A stretch of DNA of 64,000 bases. Origin: Dyadobacter soli (GTDB lineage Bacteria; Bacteroidota; Bacteroidia; Cytophagales; Spirosomataceae). Below the pieces are notes generated by a model. It was not told the DNA's origin, searched no databases, and saw nothing but the letters and a program-made list of their open reading frames with translations. Both the position numbers and the translations under genes were made by a program. The stretch is from the NCBI RefSeq assembly GCF_900101885.1, contig NZ_FNAN01000029.1, positions 43,119 to 107,118 on the forward strand. Reading direction: 5' to 3'. Positions 17,984 to 27,193 of this stretch are shown here, piece by piece; position 1 is the stretch's first letter; the number at the start of each line of letters is the position of its first letter.

Positions 17984-20900
17984 TCATTTTACCCCCAGCA
18001 GGTAGTCGAGCAGCGCGTAAAAGTCCTTTTCAGGGATGATATTCCGAAACTGGTCGGGCATTAATGTGTATTTGGATGCCCGGTATTCTTTCATATCGCT
18101 TTTCGCCACCGAAAACTCCTGCCCGGTCATGTCCGCGAAGACGATCGTTTCGCCTTCTGTCCTGCGGTACAAGCCCGTGAGGGTCTTTTCATTTTTCAAT
18201 GTGATATTATAAGTACGAAATGCCTCAGTTATATTCCTGTTGGGGTCAAGGATTTTTTGGGTCAATGCCTTGTGGCCCCAGTTTCCGATGCCATCGAGCT
18301 GCGGACCGACGAGCCCGCCCGAACCCTGAATCTGGTGGCAGCCACTGCAATTCTGCACGAAAATCACTTTTCCTGCGTCCGAAAACGCAGTCGCCGGTTT
18401 GAAATTGGCGATGCGCGCGTCGATCAGCTTCTGGCGTTCTGCACGTTCATTGGCGCCGGTAGCCAGCAATTGCCGCATTTGCGTTTGCTGTGAGGCATCC
18501 GCATTGCTCGTAAGCCGCTCCTGCACTGCGCCCTCGGTGGCGATATCTGCCCCAAGCTCTTCATCTTTGAATGCATTCAACAGATAACCGATCCCTTCCG
18601 AAGTATTAGCCAATACCGTCGCGATCACGATTTGCAAGTTCCGGGCGCCGCTGGCCAATTGTTTTTTCAAAGTTTCGTAAACAGACGGCGAGGCCGCCTG
18701 GCCCATCGCTACCGTAAGCTTCTCGCGCAAAGCTGGCAGCTCCGCAGGATCATTGAATACACCCGAAAGTACATCCACATTCGCTTTTGGATCAATATTC
18801 ATCAATGCACCCGCAGCGGCGCTCCTCACTGTGTAATCCATCCATTGGGTTTGCAAAATGCTCCGTAATGCCGGTTGAAGGGATTTAATGTGGTACTCCC
18901 CGGCGATCTCCGCCGCTGTAATGCGCTGCTCCGAAACAGTAGAAGGCCCTTTTTCAGGAATAGTTACTACTGCCGGCTTAAACTGCCCGATCCCGACGGA
19001 GCCCGCCTGCGAACTGTCCACCGCTTCGATATACCCCATTTTCCCCTCATAACCCGCCAGATTGAAAGTCGCGTTGCGGATCAGGTCTTTGAACTGCATA
19101 GGAAGTACCTGGTTAACCCTGTATTCGGCAACCACTTTCCCACCATCGACCAGCCTGATTTTTACTGAATTCTTTGAAATACCTGTTTTCTCTGCCCGGT
19201 TATGGACATCATTATCGAACACATTCATATTCAATGTCGCAGGCAATTTAAACGGCACCGAATACAGCGCCGACTGCGGCCCATAGCCGCCTTTTTCACT
19301 CAAAACAATGCGGAATGCAGGCACTACATCCACCAGGAAATGCTCTGAAACCGTCCATGAATTCACCGGATCGGCATTCTTGGCTACCTTCCTGATTTTC
19401 CAGGTTTCGCTTCCGGCAGAAATGTTATTCAAAAACTTCCCGGCCAGCTGCTCGCCCCAGGCCACCATTTTAGGACTCGGCGCCGCCCCGCTTTGCCGGA
19501 TACCGGCCTGAATGGTCCGGTACAATGAAAGCTGCTTTTCCGGTTCATTGCCAAACTTTGTATTAATCAAATCAATCGCTTTTTCCACCTGGTAAGGCGC
19601 CGAGAGTCTGCCGATGTATTCGAGATTGTTCAAAAGATCTTTGGAATCCAGCTCGTGCGTGAGCGTGTAATCGAGCACGAACGCCGCACCCGCGGAAGAA
19701 GGCACATCGAGCAGCGCCTTGTTCAGCAATGCAAGCTGCGCATCGGTCCAATGCAGGGCAGGAATCCGCCACATTACGCTGGTATTTTTCAGGTTGCTCC
19801 GGACGCCCAGCATTGCGGTATAGCGCAAATGGGTGTCCTCTACCGATGTTTTTTCATACAAATCCATCAGCAATGCCAGGTTTTCAGCCCTGGGAAAGCG
19901 CGTCAGCACTTCCGCTGCCGCCCGCCGGATAAACGGATCATCGTTTTTCAATGCATTGGTAACAAGGCGGTAATGCCCGTCGGAGAGCGCATTGCGTTCG
20001 CTGAGGATACGTAATGCATGGATTTTCACCACCTGCTCATTATCTGTCAATGCATTGTCCAATGCCCCGTCGTCGAGCGCGCCGAGGCGGTGCAATATCC
20101 ACAATGCGTGTACCTGGGAAACCGCGTCGCCATTATTTGCCAAAAGGCGTTTCACCGGCATCACCGCTTTTTCTTTCCAGGTATCCACCAGCCGGTCTGC
20201 TACTTTCAGGCGCGTATTCAGCTGCGGATGTTTCAGTCCTTCCAGTAATTGCGCGATCGTCGCCTTCGACCAATCGGTGACGGGCAAATTATCGTTCGGT
20301 TCAGCGCCTTTGTAGGTAACCTTCCATATCCGTCCGCTCACCCGGTCGCGGCCGGGGTGGTTTAAAGCCACTTCGTAATGCCCGATGATCCGGTTATAGA
20401 AATCGGCGATATACAATGCTCCGTCCGGTCCTACCTTAATATCCACCGGCCTGAACCACGGGTCTTTACTTACCAGCAACGGCTCTTCCTTTTTCGAAGA
20501 AGGTGTCGAACCATTGAAAGTGACCGTGTTCCGGTCAATGCGGCAGGTGACGACGTCACCGGTAAGAAAGCTGCCGCGGTATTTAGCGGGGAATTGGGTG
20601 CCGGTATAATAGACAAGCCCTGCCAATGCCGTCGAGCCCAAATCATAGGTCATCATGGCAGGCGCAAACCCAAGCCCTACCGGCGCTTTTTTACCAAAAT
20701 GCGGATAATCGCCGCCGAAAATCAGCTGGGTAATCGGTTTGGTATGGCAATCCACCGAATACAAAAAGCCTTTTTCATCATAAGCGTACCCAAACGGGTT
20801 CACCCGGCCAAATGTGGTCTGCTCCACGTGACTGCCATCCAGTTTCACCCGGAAAGTATTCCCCGAAGTCATCCGTATCGAATCGCCATCCGTTCCGGCA

Positions 20901-21556
20901 ACATTCGAGACATTGGAAAAACCATGACATACATGCAGCCAGCCGTCGTACCCGCGCATGAGGTTGTTCACCATCCCGTGCGTGTCCTTGTGCCCGAAGC
21001 CACCCAGCAATACCTCCCGGCTATCGGACTTGCCGTCGTCGTTGGTGTCCTTGAAATGGTAAAGGTTCGGAATACTGTACCCGATGGCGCCGTCGGCAAC
21101 AGGCATAATGCCGATCGGAATGTTCAGATTATCATCGAAATGCGTGAAAGTATCCGCCCTGCCATCTCCATTCTTGTCTTCGAGGATCGTAATACGGTCT
21201 TTCCCGTCGCTTTCTCCGGCCGCCACAGGATATTCCCCCGATTGCGTCACCCACAACCGGCCGCGATCGTCGAATTCCATGTTCATCGGCTTGGTAATGT
21301 CAGGCTCGGATGCGAAAAGCGTCACTTCGAAACCTTCGGGCACGATAAAACTCAGACGTTCTTCTTCCGGCGTTTTGAAGCCGCTCGTCCGGATATGCTC
21401 CGCGTAAATGTCGGTCACGGCTTGCTGAGGCGCATTGGCGACCGTCACATTCTGACCGGATTTGTTTTGGGGAGGTTTACAACTTTGTGCATTGAACAAC
21501 ACGGAGGCGGCCAGCAACGGCAGACCGATTCTGAAAGTGCTTCGGAATGGCGGCAT
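17984..21556 (-). CDS. Large lipoprotein: PVC-type dehydrogenase propeller, HEAT region and cytochrome c domain
   Basis: The start is set at ATG 21556 because it opens a lipoprotein signal (LFNAQSC, Cys 26), giving 1190 aa; the frame runs further upstream without a signal. Residues about 70-430 form a propeller of the membrane-bound dehydrogenase type (PEGFEVTLFASEP, MNMEFDDRGRLWV, LYIADFYNRIIG). A HEAT-like helical region (about 470-620) and a beta domain follow. The C-terminus holds a cytochrome c site CSGCH at 1070-1074 with a likely Met ligand in TLMPDQ. The family was described in Planctomycetes and is common in Bacteroidota. It probably oxidises a sugar or similar compound at the outer surface and passes electrons to the heme. 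Confidence 0.85.
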   Translation of the reverse strand: MPPFRSTFRIGLPLLAASVLFNAQSCKPPQNKSGQNVTVANAPQQAVTDIYAEHIRTSGFKTPEEERLSFIVPEGFEVTLFASEPDITKPMNMEFDDRGRLWVTQSGEYPVAAGESDGKDRITILEDKNGDGRADTFTHFDDNLNIPIGIMPVADGAIGYSIPNLYHFKDTNDDGKSDSREVLLGGFGHKDTHGMVNNLMRGYDGWLHVCHGFSNVSNVAGTDGDSIRMTSGNTFRVKLDGSHVEQTTFGRVNPFGYAYDEKGFLYSVDCHTKPITQLIFGGDYPHFGKKAPVGLGFAPAMMTYDLGSTALAGLVYYTGTQFPAKYRGSFLTGDVVTCRIDRNTVTFNGSTPSSKKEEPLLVSKDPWFRPVDIKVGPDGALYIADFYNRIIGHYEVALNHPGRDRVSGRIWKVTYKGAEPNDNLPVTDWSKATIAQLLEGLKHPQLNTRLKVADRLVDTWKEKAVMPVKRLLANNGDAVSQVHALWILHRLGALDDGALDNALTDNEQVVKIHALRILSERNALSDGHYRLVTNALKNDDPFIRRAAAEVLTRFPRAENLALLMDLYEKTSVEDTHLRYTAMLGVRSNLKNTSVMWRIPALHWTDAQLALLNKALLDVPSSAGAAFVLDYTLTHELDSKDLLNNLEYIGRLSAPYQVEKAIDLINTKFGNEPEKQLSLYRTIQAGIRQSGAAPSPKMVAWGEQLAGKFLNNISAGSETWKIRKVAKNADPVNSWTVSEHFLVDVVPAFRIVLSEKGGYGPQSALYSVPFKLPATLNMNVFDNDVHNRAEKTGISKNSVKIRLVDGGKVVAEYRVNQVLPMQFKDLIRNATFNLAGYEGKMGYIEAVDSSQAGSVGIGQFKPAVVTIPEKGPSTVSEQRITAAEIAGEYHIKSLQPALRSILQTQWMDYTVRSAAAGALMNIDPKANVDVLSGVFNDPAELPALREKLTVAMGQAASPSVYETLKKQLASGARNLQIVIATVLANTSEGIGYLLNAFKDEELGADIATEGAVQERLTSNADASQQTQMRQLLATGANERAERQKLIDARIANFKPATAFSDAGKVIFVQNCSGCHQIQGSGGLVGPQLDGIGNWGHKALTQKILDPNRNITEAFRTYNITLKNEKTLTGLYRRTEGETIVFADMTGQEFSVAKSDMKEYRASKYTLMPDQFRNIIPEKDFYALLDYLLGVK

Positions 21557-21714
21557 ACGATCAGGAAGTAAAGCAGGGTTAAGGAATTTCGTTGAATAAG
21601 TATTGGTAACTAAACCCGGCGAACCGGTAATTTTACTATGATAATTAGGATTTAAATTAGAATCCGGGCTATTGTGCGCGTTACCGGCGACACGATAGCC
21701 CGGAACAGGCAATA

Positions 21715-22710
21715 TCAGTATTTGACAAAATGCGTGCGCTCGGAAGAACCGTCGCGGTACTCGACTTGTAAAATGTAGTTTCCAGGTTTAAAACCGATAA
21801 GCGGAAGGTATTTTTCCCCACCACCCGCTGCCTGGCGGGTTTCCTTCACAAGCCCGCCACCCGCATTCCATACTTTTATTTTCGCCACCTGCGACCAGTC
21901 TTTGACCGCCATTTCAAGGCGGTCGGCAGCCGGATTTGGAAAAATAGCCAACGCATTCCCACTCCACGACACCATTCGGATCTGACTAAAAGCAAAAGTA
22001 CCGTCGCGGTCGACCATTTTGAGCCGGTAGTAGTTGTCGCCGGCAATGGGCGCAGCATCCTGATAACCGTATGCTGCCTCCACCTTGCTGTTTCCTGCCG
22101 AATGCACACGTCCAATTGATTTCCAGTCCTTTGCATTGCGGCTTCGCTGTATTTCAAAGAAATCGCTGTTCGTTTCGGCAGACGTCTTCCAACTTAGCTG
22201 CACTTCCTTTTCTGCCTTTTGCGCTTCAAACGTGACGAGCGTCACAGGCAATGCGCTTCCTCCATTCACAAGGGTGAGCATGCGGATGTCGAGATCGGCC
22301 ACGTCCTTGGAAACGAAATGCATCCCCAAATCACGCGCGCTGCCCGACATCGTGACAAATCCAGACTCATCCGACCACGAACTCGCAAGTTCCAGCATTG
22401 ACTCCGTGTTACCATTCAACTCGGCCAGATCGTAAATCACGCCAAGGTTGCCATGAAAGTTGATCGGTGCATTGAAAACATATTTCTTGTTGATACTCGC
22501 ATTCGGGCTGCCTGGTACCGGCGTATGCTCCACGGTGAGAGAGTAGTTGCTGCCAAGGTTCAAATCTTCCGTGGGAACTAACACGAGGCTGTCCATGGCC
22601 AAAACCGTCCCGATTTTGACGTACATGCTATTGCCGGTAACGATCTGCGAGTTTGCTTGCGCTGCGCATAATGCAAGTAGCAAACCCATGACAAGTGTGT
22701 TTCTTTTCAT
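21715..22710 (-). CDS. Exported protein with T9SS sorting domain
   Basis: The 331-residue protein has a signal peptide (ending LCAAQANSQ) and a short unique N-terminal half. It then carries the common cargo module LPVTLVTFEA...TSAETNSDFFEIQRS and a type A sorting domain (IFPNPAADR to GNYILQVEY). It is therefore probably secreted by T9SS and anchored to the surface. The function of the unique part (about residues 22-170) is not recognised. Its start overlaps the stop of the first tail-fibre-domain gene by 4 bp, indicating translational coupling and co-expression with that array. Confidence 0.75.
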   Translation of the reverse strand: MKRNTLVMGLLLALCAAQANSQIVTGNSMYVKIGTVLAMDSLVLVPTEDLNLGSNYSLTVEHTPVPGSPNASINKKYVFNAPINFHGNLGVIYDLAELNGNTESMLELASSWSDESGFVTMSGSARDLGMHFVSKDVADLDIRMLTLVNGGSALPVTLVTFEAQKAEKEVQLSWKTSAETNSDFFEIQRSRNAKDWKSIGRVHSAGNSKVEAAYGYQDAAPIAGDNYYRLKMVDRDGTFAFSQIRMVSWSGNALAIFPNPAADRLEMAVKDWSQVAKIKVWNAGGGLVKETRQAAGGGEKYLPLIGFKPGNYILQVEYRDGSSERTHFVKY

Positions 22711-23816
22711 ATTTTTTTGATGATTTTGGTGGATGGAAATGTCTTCCTGTTTCTCGCAAGGGACACTTTTCTAAGGGTCCGGGTCGTCGGACCGGGCTTA
22801 TTACAGGCCAACCGCATTTTGATACCTTCAATTTCCAGAAGCAGCTCCCTGTTGCTTTCCCGCAACTGCTGCGTCCTTTTTACCAACGCCTGGATGGCGA
22901 TCAGGTTCACACCTTCCAGATCAGCTTGATTGATCGTCGTATCATTGCCGATGGTCCCGTAACTGTCGTGCCCGAATGCTTTGAAGAAATCCTGCGCCAT
23001 CGGACCATAATGCCGGAAAGTCTTGGGATCCTGCCCTTTGTAATTCCAGGATGAAAGGGGCATTGCTTCAATCTTTTCTAAAAAAGCTTCGCCGTCGACG
23101 GGGCTGAAATTCTCTTTGCGATTCACATCTGACATAATTTGCCAGGAATTTCCTCCCGGCGCCAAACTTACACCGACATTAACCAAACTGCTGGAAAAGA
23201 ACTGGTAACCTCCGGCAAAGCGCATCGACATTTGGTTATCGGCACTGGCTGCGAGTTGCACATTCTTGGTATTGTCACCAAAAACAAAAGCACCCTTCTT
23301 CCCATTTGTAGAAATCAGCGTGCCCAATGCCAGCGAATTGTCCGCATTCGCAATAGCTGACTCTCCAACTGCAAATGCACAGAACGCCGTAGCCGACGAA
23401 TTTTCACCGCTCGCAAATGAAGCCCTGCCGGAAGCTAATGTTCTCAAACCAAAAGCTGTCGACCCCACGCCTGTTGCAAAACTTTCAAACCCCGACGCAA
23501 AGGAATATGAACCAACGACTTGCGGGTCGAGACCACCGTTTCCCACACGTTCGCCGATGGATCGGAATGCCCCCTTATCATGAAACCACTTCATTTTGAA
23601 CTCCACCGGGTCGGGGGTGTTTGGGTTGTAGTAAGGATTATTGTCGGCAGCCAAGGGCGGCGTCCCCGATAATATTGAACCATCATGAACGTGCAGCATC
23701 GCCTGCGGCTGCGTCGTACCGATACCCACCTGGGCATTGGAGTTGACTGATAATAGAACCGAAGCAACGGTCGACACCGTCGTTACGGCCAATTGATATC
23801 TGAATAAAGATTTCAT
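22707..23816 (-). CDS. Tail-fibre-domain (peptidase S74) exported protein, copy 1
   Basis: This 369-residue protein begins with a signal peptide and the signature QVGIGTTQPQAMLHVHDG. A stretch of YadA-head-like repeats follows (SFASGFESFATG, STAFGLRTLASG, SFASGENSSATA). Then comes an intramolecular chaperone domain starting at Ser229-Asp (SDVNRKENF) with SWNYKGQDPKTFRHYGPMAQDF, and a C-terminal coiled coil. In phage endosialidases this domain trimerises and cleaves itself at such a Ser; cleavage here is unproven. The architecture suggests a trimeric surface fibre. It is the last of four tandem paralogs and overlaps the next gene by 4 bp. Confidence 0.83.
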   Translation of the reverse strand: MKSLFRYQLAVTTVSTVASVLLSVNSNAQVGIGTTQPQAMLHVHDGSILSGTPPLAADNNPYYNPNTPDPVEFKMKWFHDKGAFRSIGERVGNGGLDPQVVGSYSFASGFESFATGVGSTAFGLRTLASGRASFASGENSSATAFCAFAVGESAIANADNSLALGTLISTNGKKGAFVFGDNTKNVQLAASADNQMSMRFAGGYQFFSSSLVNVGVSLAPGGNSWQIMSDVNRKENFSPVDGEAFLEKIEAMPLSSWNYKGQDPKTFRHYGPMAQDFFKAFGHDSYGTIGNDTTINQADLEGVNLIAIQALVKRTQQLRESNRELLLEIEGIKMRLACNKPGPTTRTLRKVSLARNRKTFPSTKIIKKI

Positions 23817-24841
23817 AGTGTGATTTTCGTTGAGTTTTTCGAAACTTGTTTATACAGCTTTAAGAGTTGGATTTTTAAGTCCTCATTTATTTTCAGGAGC
23901 TCATTGGTTTCTTTCACCAAAGCCTGAATGGCAATGAGTGTTACCCCATCCAGGTCCGCTTGATTAATGGTCTTATCCGAACCAACCGTACCATAAGAAT
24001 CCTTGCCAAAAGCCTTGAAGAAGTCTTGCGCCATGGGTCCGTAATGCCGGAAGATCTTCGGGTCCTGGCCTTTATAGTTCCAGGAGGAAATCGGCATGGT
24101 TGCAACCCTGGATAACAGCGCCTTTGCATTGACGACTTCGAAGTTTTCCTTCGCTTTTGCGTCGGAAATAATACTCCACGAATTTGCACCTGCATTGAGG
24201 GCCAGGCCGATGGTAACGTTCCCGTTTGTAAACAATCGATAACCGCCATCGAACAGCATTTTGATTTGATGGTTATCGGTGCTTTGTGCGCTAAAATCAG
24301 TGTGCCCCATGATAAAAGCGCCGATCTTAAAGTTGTTTTCCAGATTCGTCCCCATAGTTACACAGCTTGGGCCATTCGCAGTGGAATGGTTTCCTTGTGC
24401 AAATGAAAAATCGTCGTTGGCAATCGCGCGTTCTCCGATTGCAAATGCCAGGGAGCCCGCTGCGCTCGACCTCATACCAAACACCGTTGGTGCAAAGCCG
24501 AAAGCAGCGAAAGTATCAAACCCGGCAGCAAATGAATATTTTGCCGCATTAACAGGATCGAATGCAAGAGAAGGATTACCAGTTCCTGACGCACGAAATG
24601 CCCCTTTCTCATGAATCCAATTGAATCCATGGTATACCGGATCGGTGTCAAAATTAACCGGATCATAAAACGGGCTGATCTCCGGATCCAAAGCAGGCGT
24701 CTGAGACAGGAACGCCCCGTCATATACGTGCAATTTAGCCTGAGGCAAGCTCGTGCCCACACCCAGTTGAGCAGTAGCCACACTACTTGCGGCCACTTGC
24801 GCAAACAAAGGCAAACTGATTTTAAAGAATATATTTCTCAT
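23813..24841 (-). CDS. Tail-fibre-domain (peptidase S74) exported protein, copy 2
   Basis: The 342-residue paralog has a signal peptide ending VATAQ and the signature QLGVGTSLPQAKLHVYDG. Its shorter head-repeat region includes SFAAGFDTFAAF and SLAFAIGERAIAN. The S74 domain begins at Ser226-Asp (SDAKAKENF). The conserved SSWNYKGQDPKIFRHYGPMAQDFFKAF segment and a C-terminal coiled coil (LLKINEDLKIQLLKLYKQV) are present. Compared with copy 1 the spacing is conserved but the repeats have diverged, which would alter the exposed surface. The stop overlaps the start of copy 1 by 4 bp. Confidence 0.83.
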   Translation of the reverse strand: MRNIFFKISLPLFAQVAASSVATAQLGVGTSLPQAKLHVYDGAFLSQTPALDPEISPFYDPVNFDTDPVYHGFNWIHEKGAFRASGTGNPSLAFDPVNAAKYSFAAGFDTFAAFGFAPTVFGMRSSAAGSLAFAIGERAIANDDFSFAQGNHSTANGPSCVTMGTNLENNFKIGAFIMGHTDFSAQSTDNHQIKMLFDGGYRLFTNGNVTIGLALNAGANSWSIISDAKAKENFEVVNAKALLSRVATMPISSWNYKGQDPKIFRHYGPMAQDFFKAFGKDSYGTVGSDKTINQADLDGVTLIAIQALVKETNELLKINEDLKIQLLKLYKQVSKNSTKITL

Positions 24842-24865
24842 TGGGTTATTCCGTTTGGGATGATA

Positions 24866-25957
24866 CTATTTCTTGCTAATCAATTCACGCTTGTTCTTCC
24901 TGCGTAATGCAGACTGCGCCTCCGCAAGCTGCGTCTTGATCGTCGCGATCTCTGCAAGCAAATCGCTGTTCATCTGCTCCATCTTCTTTACCAATGCCTG
25001 AATGGCAATCAGGTTAATGCCATCAAAATCCGCCTGGTTAATGGTCGTATCCGTCCCGATTGTACCATACGAATCCTGCCCGAACGCCTTGTAGAAATCC
25101 TGCGCCATCGGCCCATAATGCCGCAACGTCTTCGGGTCCTGGCCCTTGTAGTTCCAGGAAGTCAGATTCATTTTGCCGATCTTTTGGAGGACGTCCTCGC
25201 CGTTGACGGGAGCGAAGTTCTCCTTTTTGTTGACGTCGGAAGTAACCTGCCAGGCATTCCCATTGGCTGGAAGTAGGACTCCGATAGTAGACATATTATC
25301 AGTATACAACCGGTATCCTCCCGTAAAAGCCATTGCCATTTCAAAATTAAGATTGCTCTTAACGGTTGTAGTCCCATAGCCCAAAACAAAAGACCCCGTT
25401 TTGCCGTTGGTAGAGCCATTCCCTATCACAACAGAATTACCCGCGTTTGCAATTGCGCCACTTCCCAAAGCAATGGAATTGAGTCCGGTTGCCTGGGATT
25501 GGTAACCATGTGTGAATGAATAATCACCCGAAGCTTTACCTCCAAATCCAATGGCAAACGATCCTGAACCACTCGCAGCATTTTGTAACCCGATTGCCGC
25601 AGCAGCCCGCCCGGTAGCCGAGTTTTCGTAGCCAGAAGCGAAAGAGTACAACCCGATATTCGGCGAATCGAAATCACTTTTCCCTTCTCTGAATCCGCCT
25701 GCCCGCAATGCTCCCTTATCGTAAATCCATTTCAACCCAAACTGAATTGAATCAGTAAATGGTAGTTGAGGGTCATAGAACGGATCAAATACCGGATCAT
25801 AATTTTTGGTCGTTGACATCACCGCTCCATCGTGGACATGTAATTTCGCTTGCGGCGACGTGGTCCCGATGCCCACCTGTGCTTCTGAAACATAGGAAAC
25901 CAAACTCAGGGCAATGACACTCAATATCATTCGTCCTGCATTCTTCATTTTTTTCAT
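24866..25957 (-). CDS. Tail-fibre-domain (peptidase S74) exported protein, copy 3
   Basis: The start is ATG 25957 (MKKMKNAGRM, then a signal peptide), giving 363 aa; the frame extends 20 codons upstream but without a signal. It has the most head repeats of the four (for example SFASGYENSATG, SFAIGFGGKASG, SFTHGYQSQATG). The S74 domain starts with SDVNKKENFAPVNGEDVLQKI, and the C-terminal coiled coil is rich in Glu and Gln and ends in a basic tail. Immediately before the ATG lies CAATCACGCACG, identical to the bases before copy 4, evidence of recent duplication. Confidence 0.83.
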   Translation of the reverse strand: MKKMKNAGRMILSVIALSLVSYVSEAQVGIGTTSPQAKLHVHDGAVMSTTKNYDPVFDPFYDPQLPFTDSIQFGLKWIYDKGALRAGGFREGKSDFDSPNIGLYSFASGYENSATGRAAAAIGLQNAASGSGSFAIGFGGKASGDYSFTHGYQSQATGLNSIALGSGAIANAGNSVVIGNGSTNGKTGSFVLGYGTTTVKSNLNFEMAMAFTGGYRLYTDNMSTIGVLLPANGNAWQVTSDVNKKENFAPVNGEDVLQKIGKMNLTSWNYKGQDPKTLRHYGPMAQDFYKAFGQDSYGTIGTDTTINQADFDGINLIAIQALVKKMEQMNSDLLAEIATIKTQLAEAQSALRRKNKRELISKK

Positions 25958-26057
25958 CGTGCGTGATTGTAAAAGTTTAACATTTGACATTTTGAAGCCG
26001 AATGTCACCCAATTCACCTACAATCACATCGATAGATACCCAAGTGGCGCGTCACGT

Positions 26058-27095
26058 TTATTTGCCGGAAGTTGCAAGCATCCGCTTCTTCTTTCTTCCC
26101 TGCGCCAGCTGAGCTTCTGCCAGTTGCGCTTTCATGGTGATAATCTCCGCATTCATCTGTTCCATTTTTCGGATCAATGCCTGGATCGCGATCAGGTTCA
26201 CGCCATCGAAATCCGCCTGGTTGATCGTCGTATCCGTCCCGATCGTGCCAAACGCGTCCTGCCCGAATGCTTTGTAAAAGTCCTGCGCCATAGGCCCGTA
26301 ATGCCGGTATGTTTTTGGATCCTGGCCTTTGTAGTTCCAGGAGCTCAGGTTCATTTTATTGATCTTTTGAAGAAAGTCCTCGCCGTTGACGGGAGCGAAG
26401 TTTTCTTTCTTATTGACGTCGGAAATGACTGACCAGGAATTACTGCCAGAGGGTAATTGGATTCCAACATTAGCCAACGAGTTAGTAAAAAACTTATATC
26501 CTCCGGCGAACCGCATCATCATCTGGTGATCAGCATCATTTTGGGAAGCACCAGTAGCGTCCCCAAATATAAAGGAGCCGTTTTTATAGTTGGTTGAAAC
26601 CTGAAAACCCATAGCGACGGAATAGTCCCCACTAGCCAAGGTAGATGTTCCGTGTGCGAACGACTGTAAACCAACTGCCATCGAAAAATATCCCGTTGCC
26701 AATGAAGCCCTACCATCCGCCACGTTTCTAATTCCCAATGCTGTTCCTGCAACACCTTGGGCAGAAACTTCAAATCCCGAAGCGAATGAAAAGTCCCCTA
26801 TCACTTGTGGCTCTAAGAAACCTTTTCCAACGACTTGATTTACAACCCTAAAAGCCCCTTTGTCGTGCAACCATTTGAACCCATATTCAATCGGCTTAGG
26901 GTTGGATGGGTCATAAAACGGATGATTCTGAGGATCCATACTTTTACTGGTACCAAGTAGCGATCCATCATGAACATGCAATTGTGCCTGCGGTAAAGTC
27001 GTCCCGATCCCGACCTGTGCATTCGCAGTGTAAGCAGCCAAACTCAAAGCGACAGCTCCCATAGCCATTCGCCCAGCCTTCTTCAAATTTTTCAT
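26058..27095 (-). CDS. Tail-fibre-domain (peptidase S74) exported protein, copy 4
   Basis: The 345-residue protein begins MKNLKKAGRMAMGAVALS with a signal ending TANAQ and is closest to copy 3. The S74 domain starts SDVNKKENFAPVNGEDFLQKI and the C-terminus has the same basic tail. Head repeats (SFASGFEVSAQG, SLATGYFSMAVG, SFAHGTSTLASG) lie between. It is the first gene of the array in transcription order and has a 98-bp gap to the GH99-like gene, which ends at 27194. It carries no T9SS sorting domain, as is true of all four. Confidence 0.83.
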   Translation of the reverse strand: MKNLKKAGRMAMGAVALSLAAYTANAQVGIGTTLPQAQLHVHDGSLLGTSKSMDPQNHPFYDPSNPKPIEYGFKWLHDKGAFRVVNQVVGKGFLEPQVIGDFSFASGFEVSAQGVAGTALGIRNVADGRASLATGYFSMAVGLQSFAHGTSTLASGDYSVAMGFQVSTNYKNGSFIFGDATGASQNDADHQMMMRFAGGYKFFTNSLANVGIQLPSGSNSWSVISDVNKKENFAPVNGEDFLQKINKMNLSSWNYKGQDPKTYRHYGPMAQDFYKAFGQDAFGTIGTDTTINQADFDGVNLIAIQALIRKMEQMNAEIITMKAQLAEAQLAQGRKKKRMLATSGK

Positions 27096-27193
27096 CGTGC
27101 GTGATTGATTTGATTTACATTGAAAATTAAAACTCCAATCTCAATGTATTGATTTACAATCACCTCACCCGATCTACCTTCGGTGGCTTTCAG

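Noticed and set aside
20378..21571. Open frame of 397 codons opposite the cytochrome/propeller lipoprotein
   Set aside because: It lies fully within the real gene on the other strand and shows only mirrored composition.
22707..27095. Prophage, because of tail-fibre and S74 domains
   Set aside because: No capsid, terminase, portal, integrase or lysis genes are near; each protein has its own signal peptide.
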